Origin: Chloroflexota bacterium
GTDB lineage: Bacteria > Chloroflexota > Anaerolineae > Anaerolineales > Villigracilaceae
DNA: 64,000 nt
Direction of reading: 5' to 3'
Assembly: GCA_016223135.1 (NCBI GenBank)
Contig: JACRPQ010000005.1
Location: forward strand, 1-64,000
Position 1 is the stretch's first letter; every line of letters begins with the position of its first letter. This document shows, one piece after another, positions 9,523 to 17,587 of the stretch. The notes beneath the pieces are model-generated. The model searched no databases and was not told the DNA's origin. It saw only the letters and a program-made list of their open reading frames with translations. The position numbers and the translations under genes are program-made.

Positions 9523-10554
9523 TTATCGTCTGCGCAGAATCGCCGCGAGGTCCAGCCCAGCCTCCCGCATGAACGCATGAAAATCGCCGAAATCGCCGTC
9601 GTTCACGGCTTGAATTTCATCAAAACCATACGCCGTCTGAAAGGCAGTATAGCCCGTCTCGGTTTGGCGGATGGCGGGAATCAAATCACGGAAAAGAGTC
9701 CGCATCGGCGGCGGCATCCTCGTCGAAAATACCAGCACGTCATAAGGGATGATGTCCTCCGAGCGCCAGATCACCAGCACCTGTTCGACCAGATCCGGCA
9801 TGGCATCTTCGAGCGAGGGGAATTTGCGCGCGTCAATGTATGTCGCGCCGAAATCGCAGATTCCGCCCACATACAGCGACCGCACTACAGCGGCATGGTC
9901 TCCCGCAAAGGCGGCGCTTCGGGTCTGGACCTGAGCCTGATTCAACATCCCCAGCGGAACGATATACCCCGAAAGCGACGTCTCCTCGCTCCAGCACGGC
10001 TTCTTGCCTGCGAACTGCGCCAGCGCAACCGAGGCATCCGCTGTATTGTCTCCAATTTCCGCATTGAAATAGGATGTGAACCCATCCCGCCGCGGCGCAA
10101 GGAATTGTGTGCCGTAAGCGATTTTTTCGTCTCTGACCACCGCATACTGTGCGCGCACGAGGTCTTTTTGATAGGCAAGCGCATACGAAAGCGGATCGAG
10201 GAGGGCAATGTGAGCATTGCCTTTTTCGAGCGCGTCCATCAATGCGGCATACGAATCGGGAGCCACCACCACCACGAAATACCCCGTCCGTTCGGTAAAT
10301 TGGGCGGCGATTTCGCGCGCGGCATTGACCTGTTCCGGCTGGCTCTCGGCAGAGGGCGGCAGGGCGAGGATGATGGGGTTTTCCGCCAATCCCAATTCCG
10401 CCGCCGGCAGGAGCGGAGTCTCTTCCACCGCAGGTGCGGTCACAGGAATGGGAAGCACGGTCGGCGTTGGCTCCGCGAGGGGCGGCAGTGTGCAATTCCC
10501 CAGCACGAAGGCGGTGAGTACAAAAAGCGTTGGAACAAGAAAAGGTCGTTTCAC
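9523..10554 (-). CDS. second PhnD-family binding lipoprotein
   Basis: A paralogue of the preceding phnD with the same core features (NPIILALPPSAE, GKKPCWSEETSLSGYIVP, GICDFGATYIDAR). The lipobox FVLGNC fits a GTG start at 10554 (VKRPFLVPTL); an ATG at 10608 would run through the divergent promoter and past the neighbouring start. There is no SD; the transcript would have only a very short leader from the shared TATAAT at 10570-10577. It may deliver a different ligand to the same permeases. It differs from phnD1 in the ligand-pocket neighbourhood and lacks a long Pro/Thr linker. Confidence 0.85.
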   Translation of the reverse strand: MKRPFLVPTLFVLTAFVLGNCTLPPLAEPTPTVLPIPVTAPAVEETPLLPAAELGLAENPIILALPPSAESQPEQVNAAREIAAQFTERTGYFVVVVAPDSYAALMDALEKGNAHIALLDPLSYALAYQKDLVRAQYAVVRDEKIAYGTQFLAPRRDGFTSYFNAEIGDNTADASVALAQFAGKKPCWSEETSLSGYIVPLGMLNQAQVQTRSAAFAGDHAAVVRSLYVGGICDFGATYIDARKFPSLEDAMPDLVEQVLVIWRSEDIIPYDVLVFSTRMPPPMRTLFRDLIPAIRQTETGYTAFQTAYGFDEIQAVNDGDFGDFHAFMREAGLDLAAILRRR

Positions 10555-10569
10555 GTTGAAGTATCGGAG

Positions 10570-10577
10570 ATTATAAT
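10570..10577. promoter_or_regulatory. overlapping divergent -10 boxes
   Basis: TATAAT reads on the plus strand at 10572-10577 and on the minus strand at 10570-10575. Divergent genes start at 10584 (plus) and 10554 (minus). The plus gene starts 6 nt after the box, implying a leaderless mRNA. Confidence 0.55.
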
Positions 10578-10583
10578 ACGCGC

Positions 10584-11249
10584 ATGAAAAATAACAGCCT
10601 GTTCTCAATTTTGATTCTGATTGTGCTGGTGGCGGGCGTCTATTTTATCGTCCAGACTGTGCGCGAGGCATCGCAAGCCGCGGCGGAACCGTTCCAGCAG
10701 GTGAGCGAGGCGAATCGCTCCCTGCAAACGCAGGTGGCAAGCCTGCTCAACCCCACCCCAACCATCATCCCCGACCCGGTGACTTACATCAACGAAATCC
10801 GCGCGCTGGCGCGGCTGGAGACGATTCAATACAGCGTGGAAAAGGTCATTAGCGGGCAAACAGGCGGCGGGACGTTCGAAGCGTTGTTCGGCGATAGAAT
10901 TCTGTTTGTTGGGCATGGCAAAGTCATCGCCGGCATTGACATGGAGAAGCTTCGTCCCGAACATCTACGCTATGAGAACGGCGTGCTGACGGTCAACCTG
11001 CCGCCGGCTGAAATTTTCATCGCCACGCTCGATAATGAGAAGTCCTACGTCTATGACCGCGAGACGGGCTTGCTCACCAAACCCGACCCCAACCTCGAAA
11101 CGCTCGTCCGTCAGAAGGCGGAGGAGGAAATCCTCAAAGCCGCGCTGGAAGACGGCATTCTCGAACAGGCGCAAGTCAACGCGGAGGCATACCTGCTCAA
11201 GTTCTTTGCCGCGCTCGGTTTTCCGAATACGATTTTTGCCGAAAATTAG
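10584..11249 (+). CDS. DUF4230-family membrane-anchored protein
   Basis: A 221-aa protein with one N-terminal TM helix (about residues 7-25) and an exposed domain. It matches DUF4230 in layout: a short helical linker, the ARLETIQYSVEKVI strand-helix, GHGKVIAGIDM, NLPPAEIF and a C-terminal helix with repeated Glu/Ala. The function is unknown in the family. It is preceded by TATAAT 6 nt before the ATG and no SD. It stands alone, divergent from the second phnD. Confidence 0.85.
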   Translation: MKNNSLFSILILIVLVAGVYFIVQTVREASQAAAEPFQQVSEANRSLQTQVASLLNPTPTIIPDPVTYINEIRALARLETIQYSVEKVISGQTGGGTFEALFGDRILFVGHGKVIAGIDMEKLRPEHLRYENGVLTVNLPPAEIFIATLDNEKSYVYDRETGLLTKPDPNLETLVRQKAEEEILKAALEDGILEQAQVNAEAYLLKFFAALGFPNTIFAEN

Positions 11250-11502
11250 GGGCGCTTTTCTCCAATTCCAACCTTTGTACGATTTGAATCGAGCTGCATT
11301 ATCCCTATACTACTATGTATAAAGCCGCTCTCTCATGCAAATCTGGCATTCCGCATGTTTTCCCGCTCGCTGCGGGGACAATAGTGGCGGGTGACGTCAA
11401 GGGAGAACGCCAGAGATGCACTTTCATGAGGGCGGGTTTATATAGGCGTGAATGGGGGAGAACTTTCAAAAGAATATGTCTATGTACGTGGAGGCGATGA
11501 AC

Positions 11503-11602
11503 CAGTGACCCAGGATGGTCGCTGCCCTTCGATGTCAGTGTGTCGAAGCAAAGGGGAGGTTACTGGGAAGCCAATAGCGAAACCGGCCACGCAGGCCGGT
11601 TT
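11503..11602 (+). ncRNA. candidate structured leader RNA
   Basis: The 446-bp gap before the secreted-protein gene contains three consecutive hairpins. CAGTGACC/GGTCGCTG is at 11503-11510/11517-11524. TTCGA/TCGAA is at 11528-11532/11543-11547. AAACCGGCC/GGCCGGTTT is at 11580-11588/11594-11602. A purine-rich GGGGAGGTTACTGGGAAGCC lies between the second and third. The last hairpin is followed by GTATTT. It is reminiscent of a cis-regulatory RNA but matches none I can name. The rest of 11250-11502 shows no gene. Confidence 0.4.
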
Positions 11603-11695
11603 GTATTTAACCACCGGAGAAAGGAGAGCATTGAAATCGTGTGTCAACCAGAACGCTCAAAATCGTCAAACATGTATTTCAAAAAGGAGTATCAA

Positions 11696-12280
11696 ATGAA
11701 AAAGTACCTTGTCCCTTCACTCGTTGTGCTGACACTCGTGCTGATGACCTCCACAGTCAGCGCCGCGCCCGGCGGTTGTACCACCATCAGTGACGGCGTA
11801 CTGACCGACAGCCTGGGCAACCTGCTGGTCATGGGATACGACCAGTTCGGCTACAACTACCAGGCGCACATGTTTGTTGGCACCTACGACAGCGTTGATC
11901 GCAAACTGGACGGCAAATATTGGGGCAGCACCGGCGATTTCGTGGACGACATGCTCACCATGAAATGGTCGGAGGATTGGCTCTCGAATAAGGACTGCAA
12001 CGGGGATGGAAAACTGGATCGCGGCGCATCGGGCATCAGCCAGGGCTGGCTCACCAATCATGTAATCGGTGATTACGATTCCGATGGCGATGGTTCACAG
12101 GACGCCCATTATTCCTACTTTTCCAAGATCGTATGGGTGGGTCCGGGCGGTCCTTTATGGGGGCAATACGACGTTATCCAGGAAGTCTATAATGACCCGG
12201 CCGGTGGGTATCACGGCTTGCAGTTCAAGGTTGGGGCGCCGGGACTTGGCTTGAACGATCACTGGACAACCATACCGTAA
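11696..12280 (+). CDS. secreted protein with two Asp-rich Ca-binding-like loops
   Basis: AAAGGAG precedes the ATG at 11696. It encodes a 194-aa protein with a classical signal peptide (cleavage near residue 24, VSAA-P). The mature part has two Asp-rich loops, DCNGDGKLD (100-108) and DYDSDGDGSQD (126-136), like EF-hand/dockerin or thrombospondin type-3 calcium loops. A Trp/Gly-rich C-terminus follows. I do not recognise a full family. It is probably an extracellular or surface protein whose fold depends on Ca2+. It is a single gene with a very long leader. Confidence 0.8.
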   Translation: MKKYLVPSLVVLTLVLMTSTVSAAPGGCTTISDGVLTDSLGNLLVMGYDQFGYNYQAHMFVGTYDSVDRKLDGKYWGSTGDFVDDMLTMKWSEDWLSNKDCNGDGKLDRGASGISQGWLTNHVIGDYDSDGDGSQDAHYSYFSKIVWVGPGGPLWGQYDVIQEVYNDPAGGYHGLQFKVGAPGLGLNDHWTTIP

Positions 12281-12284
12281 CAGC

Positions 12285-13097
12285 CTATACCCTTTCCGTC
12301 CATGACGGATGATCGTATTTCTCGCGGATCAGTTCTTCGGTCCGCGAGATTTCTTTTTGGGATAACTCCCCCTTCAGCAGTTTGATTCCCAATTGCGCCT
12401 CAAACGCCTCGACGAAAGCCTGGGCGGCGGTCTCCCAACTGATCCTTCGCCCCAAAGCGGATTCAACCGTCGTCGCCCGTTCCAGCAGTCGTTTCGCCGC
12501 TTCTTCTCTCGCCGCTTCGTTCTCGAACACCAACGCCTGGGTGATGCGCGTCAGGTCGCCGGTCAATGGGAGCGAGCCGTGCTGAAGCACGCCTTCCTTT
12601 TTGCGAGCCTGCGCCGAACCGATGAGTTTTTTACCGTTGACGGTAATTTCGTAGGTGGACGGCGTTTCAAAACAGACGGGGTTGAATGTCCCATCCTGAT
12701 TTGCCTTTCCCTCTTTCATTTCAACAGGGATTTCCAAACTTTTCACCGCCCGCAATAGCGCCGCCGCGAGACGGTTGTAACTTTCAAGGACGCTTCCCTC
12801 CACACGAGGTTCATCGGCTGGAGCGATGACGGCATAGGTGAGTTCGTCGGTGTGCAGGATGGCGCGCCCGCCGGTGGGACGGCGAACGACTTCCCAACCT
12901 CGGGCTTGCAGGCGGGCGATGTCCACGTCGGCGAAGGGTTGGGCGTGTCCGAGCGAGAGGCAGGGCGGCATCCAAGCATAGAGGCGCAAGGTCGGGGGTG
13001 CTTCGCCGCGCCCGATATGTTCGAGGATGGCTTCATCCACAGCCATGTTCCATGCGCCGCGCGCGGGAGGGGTGAGGAGGAGCCGCCAGGTTGTCAT
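12285..13097 (-). CDS. lipoate-protein ligase A / octanoyltransferase LipM-like
   Basis: A 270-aa member of the BPL/LplA/LipB superfamily that acylates lipoyl domains. Visible features are the N-terminal NMAVDEAIL, the RRPTGGRAILH substrate-binding motif, the conserved Lys in KKLIGSAQARK, and a Cys in NPVCFETPSTYEI at the position of the catalytic Cys of LipM octanoyltransferases. The Cys favours LipM over a true ligase. Its ATG overlaps the upstream stop by 4 bp (ATGA), so it is translationally coupled to the DapA-like gene. Confidence 0.88.
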   Translation of the reverse strand: MTTWRLLLTPPARGAWNMAVDEAILEHIGRGEAPPTLRLYAWMPPCLSLGHAQPFADVDIARLQARGWEVVRRPTGGRAILHTDELTYAVIAPADEPRVEGSVLESYNRLAAALLRAVKSLEIPVEMKEGKANQDGTFNPVCFETPSTYEITVNGKKLIGSAQARKKEGVLQHGSLPLTGDLTRITQALVFENEAAREEAAKRLLERATTVESALGRRISWETAAQAFVEAFEAQLGIKLLKGELSQKEISRTEELIREKYDHPSWTERV

Positions 13098-14014
13098 GAG
13101 TTGACAGAGTGGGAGGTTTGCAAGTCTTGAAGAACCTGTTCTTCGAGCTCAGCGGGGAGCGTTTCCAGCGGCGGCTTGACGGACCAGCGCGGCAGTCCGT
13201 GCAGGCGATGGAGTAATGCCTTCAGCGTGGGGGGGAAGGGCGGGTATTTTTCGAGGATGTGGCGCTGCGCGGTGACGCGCTCCTGCGCTGCGGAGGGGTC
13301 TTTGCCAGCGTTCATCAAATCCCACACTTGGCGCAGGTCGGGAGAGATGAGGTTGGCAGGGGCGGTGATGCAGCCGCCGGCTTTGTTTTCCATTGCCAGT
13401 TGCAGGTAGGAGTCGGTGCCGGTCAGGACGAGCAGGTCTTCGCCGAATTTTTCGCCGAGGGTGCGGGCGAGGTTGGCGTCGTGAGAGGAGTCTTTGATGC
13501 CGGCAAACTGCACAGGGAAGGCGTCCTTCAGGCGCGCCAGCAGTTCAATGGAGAATCCGATTCCTGCCGCGCCGGGGAAGTGGTAGCCGAACAGGTAGCG
13601 GTCGCGCGGGACGGCTTTGTTGATGAGTTCGCTGAACCAGCGGAACAAGCCATCGTCTGTCGCTTTGCGGAAGTAGTACGGCGGCAGGACGACGACGGCG
13701 TCGTAGCCGAGTTCGAAGGCGAGTTTGGTCAGTTCGATGGTTTCGCTGAGGCTGGGGGTGCCGGTGCCAGCCAGCAGGCGAAAGCCCGGCACAAGGTTGC
13801 GGTAGGCGCGCACGGTGCGAAGCAGGGATTCGCGCTCGGCAGGGGAAAAGGAAGGTCCTTCACCGGTGGTGCCGAAGAAGAGCGCGCCGTGACAGCCTCG
13901 GGCGGCGAGAAAGGTCAGGAGGGCTGGCACAGACTCGAGGTCCAGATTGGAAGCGTGGTCGAGCGGGGTGACCGCCGCGGCGTACACGCCGGCGAGGGGA
14001 TGAGCAGATGTCAT
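13094..14014 (-). CDS. DapA/N-acetylneuraminate lyase-family aldolase
   Basis: A 306-aa TIM-barrel class I aldolase. FGTTGEG (about 47-53) is the carboxylate-binding motif, Tyr144 (FGYHFP) the catalytic Tyr and Lys174 (AGIKDSS) the Schiff-base Lys. The DapA-specific context (lysine pathway neighbours) is absent, so it may be dihydrodipicolinate synthase or another pyruvate/keto-acid lyase. It overlaps both neighbours by 4 bp (ATGA). Confidence 0.88.
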   Translation of the reverse strand: MTSAHPLAGVYAAAVTPLDHASNLDLESVPALLTFLAARGCHGALFFGTTGEGPSFSPAERESLLRTVRAYRNLVPGFRLLAGTGTPSLSETIELTKLAFELGYDAVVVLPPYYFRKATDDGLFRWFSELINKAVPRDRYLFGYHFPGAAGIGFSIELLARLKDAFPVQFAGIKDSSHDANLARTLGEKFGEDLLVLTGTDSYLQLAMENKAGGCITAPANLISPDLRQVWDLMNAGKDPSAAQERVTAQRHILEKYPPFPPTLKALLHRLHGLPRWSVKPPLETLPAELEEQVLQDLQTSHSVNS

Positions 14015-14910
14015 TTTTTCTCCGATTTATTTGTCCCGCGTTTTTTGCGGGCAGGTTTTTTGACGCCTTCTTCCACGAAGCTGCGCGCGGCGTCTGCGGG
14101 CGGCTGGAGGGGAATTCCCTCCTCTTCGGCGAGGTAGTGCTGATGGTCGAGCACCCACAGGTAGAGGTCGCCTTCGGTCTTGCCGGGAAATTCCTTGATG
14201 ATGTTGGTTTCGCGGATGACGTTGACGACGGGCAGATAGACCGTTTCATACCAGTGCCGCACGGCTTCTTCTTCGGAGATGTCGCGCTTTAAGTCCAGCC
14301 CCATGAAGTAGCGGTGGACGGCGATGTGTTCGAGCATGCGGTCGAAGCCGTCGGGGATGGTGAGTTTGATGTTGGCTTCGGGGATGAGGCGGTCAAGGGA
14401 GGTGCGCTCGAGGAAGTGGACTTTATCTTCGAGGATTTCGAGGTCTTCGGGTTTGATGTCGGGGGTGATGTTGACGCGGGTGGCGCATTCGCGCACTTCG
14501 GCTTCGATGAATTCCTGTCCTTTTTCGCGCGCCACCGAGACGCGGTGATGCCCGTCCACGACGAAATAGACATCGCCCACTTTGTAGAGGACGACGGGCG
14601 GGAGGCTGATGTCTTGGTAGAAGGCGCGGTTGACGCTCTGCCAGCGGTCGGCGAGTTTGTCGGAGGCGGGGAGGAAGATGCGATCGAATTCGTGGTAGCG
14701 GTTCAGACTCCCCGCAATTTGATCCACACGAACGGTCTGCACGCCCCGATAGATGGGACCGCCGATGTGGAGTTTCTCCTTGATGTCGTCGTAGGAGAGC
14801 AGGGTGGTACGTTGACCGGAGAGCGAATCCCAGACGCGGTGCAGGAACGCCTTGAAGAGGGCGCGCTGGAAGTCGTTGCGGGCTTGTTCGGAAAAGGTTG
14901 GGTCTGTCAT
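14011..14910 (-). CDS. ParB/sulfiredoxin-fold domain protein
   Basis: A 299-aa protein. A central ParB-N-like segment has a recognition-loop equivalent (LYKVGDVYFVVDGHHRVSVA, about 107-126); VDGHHR is the hallmark. The flanking regions are helical, and the tail is Lys-rich (KKPARKKRGTNK). Such proteins include putative regulators and nucleotide-binding or kinase-like enzymes; no HTH is obvious. It is coupled to the DapA-like gene by ATGA and follows the phosphoesterase gene by 2 bp. The function is uncertain. Confidence 0.8.
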   Translation of the reverse strand: MTDPTFSEQARNDFQRALFKAFLHRVWDSLSGQRTTLLSYDDIKEKLHIGGPIYRGVQTVRVDQIAGSLNRYHEFDRIFLPASDKLADRWQSVNRAFYQDISLPPVVLYKVGDVYFVVDGHHRVSVAREKGQEFIEAEVRECATRVNITPDIKPEDLEILEDKVHFLERTSLDRLIPEANIKLTIPDGFDRMLEHIAVHRYFMGLDLKRDISEEEAVRHWYETVYLPVVNVIRETNIIKEFPGKTEGDLYLWVLDHQHYLAEEEGIPLQPPADAARSFVEEGVKKPARKKRGTNKSEKK

Positions 14911-14912
14911 CG

Positions 14913-15539
14913 TTAGTGGTAAACGTCCAAGACTTTGTAAGGGTAAACGTTGATGATTTTTGTTTCTTTATAAAGGGTTTCGGCGTCGGCGAGGTTGCGG
15001 CGGTAGAAGTGGGTGTGTCCGTGCAGATGATAACGCGGTTTGGCGACGCGAATGAGCCAGTTGATGGCTTTCAGTCCCTGGTGGGCGTGGCTGTCGTCAT
15101 CGTGGATGCCGAAGGGAGGCGAGTGGGTGATGAGGATGTCGAGGGCGCGCCCATAGTGGAGACGATTGAGGAGCAGGGCAGGGAGCATACTGAAAGCGCG
15201 CAGGTAAGCGTCGGTTTGGGTGTATTGATTCGTTCCATTGGGGCGGTATTGGATGCACCCGCCCAAGCCGCCGATCAGGAAGGTTTTGTGGCGAATCACC
15301 CTACGGTCCAGGTTGGAGCCGCCTTCGACGAAGGATTTGTTGTCCTGTGGGGAGTAGTTGGGATCGTGGTTGCCTGGCACATAGAACAGAGGAATGTTCA
15401 GCAGGGTGATGAGGTTTTCGAGATAGGAATAGGGCAGGTCGCCGCAGCCGATGAGCAGTTCAACGCTGCTGAAGTGATCGCTGCGGGCAAGGCTGTAGAG
15501 ACGTTCGACAACTTCGTCGCTGACTGCAAGAATCTTCAC
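14913..15539 (-). CDS. calcineurin-like metallophosphoesterase
   Basis: A 208-aa cytosolic phosphoesterase. Metal-binding motifs are visible in order: SDE near the N-terminus, GCGDLP, GNHDPN, THSPPFG and HGHTHFY. The first metal motif is SDE rather than the usual DxH, so one metal site may be altered. It is the first gene of a four-gene minus-strand operon with the ParB-like, DapA-like and LipM-like genes. The start is one bp from the divergent kinase ORF. Confidence 0.88.
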   Translation of the reverse strand: MKILAVSDEVVERLYSLARSDHFSSVELLIGCGDLPYSYLENLITLLNIPLFYVPGNHDPNYSPQDNKSFVEGGSNLDRRVIRHKTFLIGGLGGCIQYRPNGTNQYTQTDAYLRAFSMLPALLLNRLHYGRALDILITHSPPFGIHDDDSHAHQGLKAINWLIRVAKPRYHLHGHTHFYRRNLADAETLYKETKIINVYPYKVLDVYH

Positions 15540-15594
15540 GGTGAAGGTATTTTGCCGTAGAAGGGATTTCCTTGCAAGGCTGACAGGCGGTCAG

Positions 15595-17562
15595 ATGAAA
15601 TCCCCCAAGTTTGCGGTTGTCAAACCTTCGAGGGCAAACTATAATCTATCGCAGTTAGGAGAGATTCCCCTGGAAACCCGATTATTCCCCGAACTTTCAG
15701 ACGACGAGAAGGGCGACGAAACCGCCGCTGCAAAAAGCCAGCTGCAGGCGGGGGTGATGCTTGCCAAGCGGTACCTGATTCAGGAGGTGGTGGGGCTGGG
15801 CGGCATGGGGTCGGTGTATCGCGCCCGCGATATGCACTTTCCGAATGTGAACAAACTGGTGGCGGTGAAGGAGATGATCAACAGCGCTCCGGATCCGCTG
15901 GTACGGCAGACGATTGTGCAAAATTTCGAGCGCGAAGCCAACCTGCTCGCCACACTGCATCACCCTTCCATTCCCAAAATCTACGATTATTTTTCGCTGG
16001 AAAGCCGCTCGTACCTGGTGCTGGAGTTCATTCACGGCAAGGACATGGAGGCGGTCATCAACGATACGAACGGTTTCCTGCCAGAGGAACAGGTGCTTGC
16101 CTGGGCAATTGAATTGTGCGATGTGCTGGATTATCTGCACAACCACAAGCCCGATCCAATCATCTTTCGGGATATGAAACCCTCGAATGTGATGATCAAC
16201 TCCAGCGGCGAGGTGGTGCTGGTGGATTTCGGCATCGCCAAGGCGTTTCAATCCGGCACAAAGGGAACCATGATCGGCACGGAGGGCTATTCGCCGCCGG
16301 AGCAATACCGCGGCGAAGCGACGCAGGCAGCGGATATTTATTCGCTGGGCGCCACGCTGCATCACGCCCTGACGCGCCGCGATCCGCGCCTGGAGCCGCC
16401 CTTTTCGTTTGCGGAGCGCCCCATCCGCCGCATCAATCCCCTCGTCTCGCCGGAATTGGAGGCGATTGTAAACCGGGCGCTGGAATATGACCCTGCCAGC
16501 CGTTTCAAGAGCGCTGCGGAAATGAAAGATGCGTTGACCGCCGTCGCCCGCAAAACAGGGCTGCTTGGGCGAATGAGACCGATTGCCAGCCCCATAAAGA
16601 GCGAGGGGTTCAAGCCGTTGTGGAAGTTTAAATGCGAAGATGAGGTGCGCGGCACGCCGGCGGTTCATCAAGGCACACTTTACATCGGTTCCTACGACAA
16701 CAATTTGTACGCCTTGGGCGCGGCGGACGGAAAATTTCAGTGGAAATATCCCACCGATGGCGGCATTGTCTCGCGTCCTCTTATTGTGGAAGGAAACATC
16801 ATTGTCGGTTCGGAAGACAAACGCCTGCATGTCATCTCTGCGCGCTCCGGCAAGGTGGTGTGGACGTATTACACCGACGGTCCCATCCGCTCCTCGCCAA
16901 CGATTGCCGAGGGACATCTCTTTTTCGGCTCGGACGATCATTACCTGCATGCGGTCAACATCAACACCGGGCGAATGGCGTGGCGCTTCGAATCAGCAGA
17001 CGCCATCCGCTCCACACCGTTCGTCATGAGCGAGATGATCTATTTTGGCGCGGAGAGCGGGGATTACTATGCCGTCAATTTTCGCGGAGAATTGAAATGG
17101 CGGTTCCGCTCGAAACGGGCGGTGACAGCCTCCACCGTTGGCACGGGGCAGGCAATCTATTTCACCTCTGTAGATGCGACCCTGTATGCGCTTGATCCGC
17201 ACAACGGCTGGGTCATCTGGCGATTCCGGCTGGGCAAGCCATCCATCAGCACTCCATGTATTGCCGACGACTTAATCATTGTCGGCGCGGCGGACGGCTT
17301 CATCTATGCAGTCGAAGCGCGAAACGCGAAAGAAGTCTGGCGGTTCCGCACAGAGCATCAGGTCAACGGTTCACCGGTGTTTTACAAGGATTCAATCTAC
17401 TGCGGTTCTGTGGATGGCAACCTTTACTGCCTCGAATACCGCACAGGGCGTCTGCGCTGGAAATTCGGCACGGAGGGAGCCATCACCGGTACGCCGCTGG
17501 TGTATGACGACGTAGTCTATTTTGGCTCCACCGATCATCATGTGTACGCACTACTCGCCTGA
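15595..17562 (+). CDS. Ser/Thr protein kinase with C-terminal PQQ-type beta-propeller
   Basis: A Hanks-type kinase (about residues 58-317) with Gly loop VGLGGMGSVY, catalytic Lys92 (VAVKEM), alpha-C Glu near 114, catalytic loop FRDMKPSN (His of HRD is Phe), DFG 211-213 and YSPPEQ. Residues about 341-655 hold eight PQQ/WD-like blades, each with xWxF and YIGSxDxxLYAL patterns. There is no TM helix between them, so it seems cytosolic. It is the first gene of a six-gene signalling operon. An ATG at 15541 is also in frame. A promoter at 15617-15645 could mean translation starts later (ATT/CTG near 15664-15670). Confidence 0.92.
   Translation: MKSPKFAVVKPSRANYNLSQLGEIPLETRLFPELSDDEKGDETAAAKSQLQAGVMLAKRYLIQEVVGLGGMGSVYRARDMHFPNVNKLVAVKEMINSAPDPLVRQTIVQNFEREANLLATLHHPSIPKIYDYFSLESRSYLVLEFIHGKDMEAVINDTNGFLPEEQVLAWAIELCDVLDYLHNHKPDPIIFRDMKPSNVMINSSGEVVLVDFGIAKAFQSGTKGTMIGTEGYSPPEQYRGEATQAADIYSLGATLHHALTRRDPRLEPPFSFAERPIRRINPLVSPELEAIVNRALEYDPASRFKSAAEMKDALTAVARKTGLLGRMRPIASPIKSEGFKPLWKFKCEDEVRGTPAVHQGTLYIGSYDNNLYALGAADGKFQWKYPTDGGIVSRPLIVEGNIIVGSEDKRLHVISARSGKVVWTYYTDGPIRSSPTIAEGHLFFGSDDHYLHAVNINTGRMAWRFESADAIRSTPFVMSEMIYFGAESGDYYAVNFRGELKWRFRSKRAVTASTVGTGQAIYFTSVDATLYALDPHNGWVIWRFRLGKPSISTPCIADDLIIVGAADGFIYAVEARNAKEVWRFRTEHQVNGSPVFYKDSIYCGSVDGNLYCLEYRTGRLRWKFGTEGAITGTPLVYDDVVYFGSTDHHVYALLA
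15617..15645 (+). promoter_or_regulatory. near-consensus promoter inside the kinase 5' reading frame
   Basis: TTGTCA (15617-15622), a 17-nt spacer and TATAAT (15640-15645). An SD-like AGGAGAGA follows at 15657-15664. It lies 45 nt after the annotated kinase start, so the operon transcript may begin here. Confidence 0.5.
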
Positions 17563-17587
17563 GCGCTTCGTGTGAGAAGGAGTTTTT

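Noticed and set aside
11540-11600. Cobalamin or c-di-GMP riboswitch before the secreted-protein gene
   Set aside because: Short stretches such as ACTGGGAAGCC resemble known motifs, but the required order and core elements are missing.
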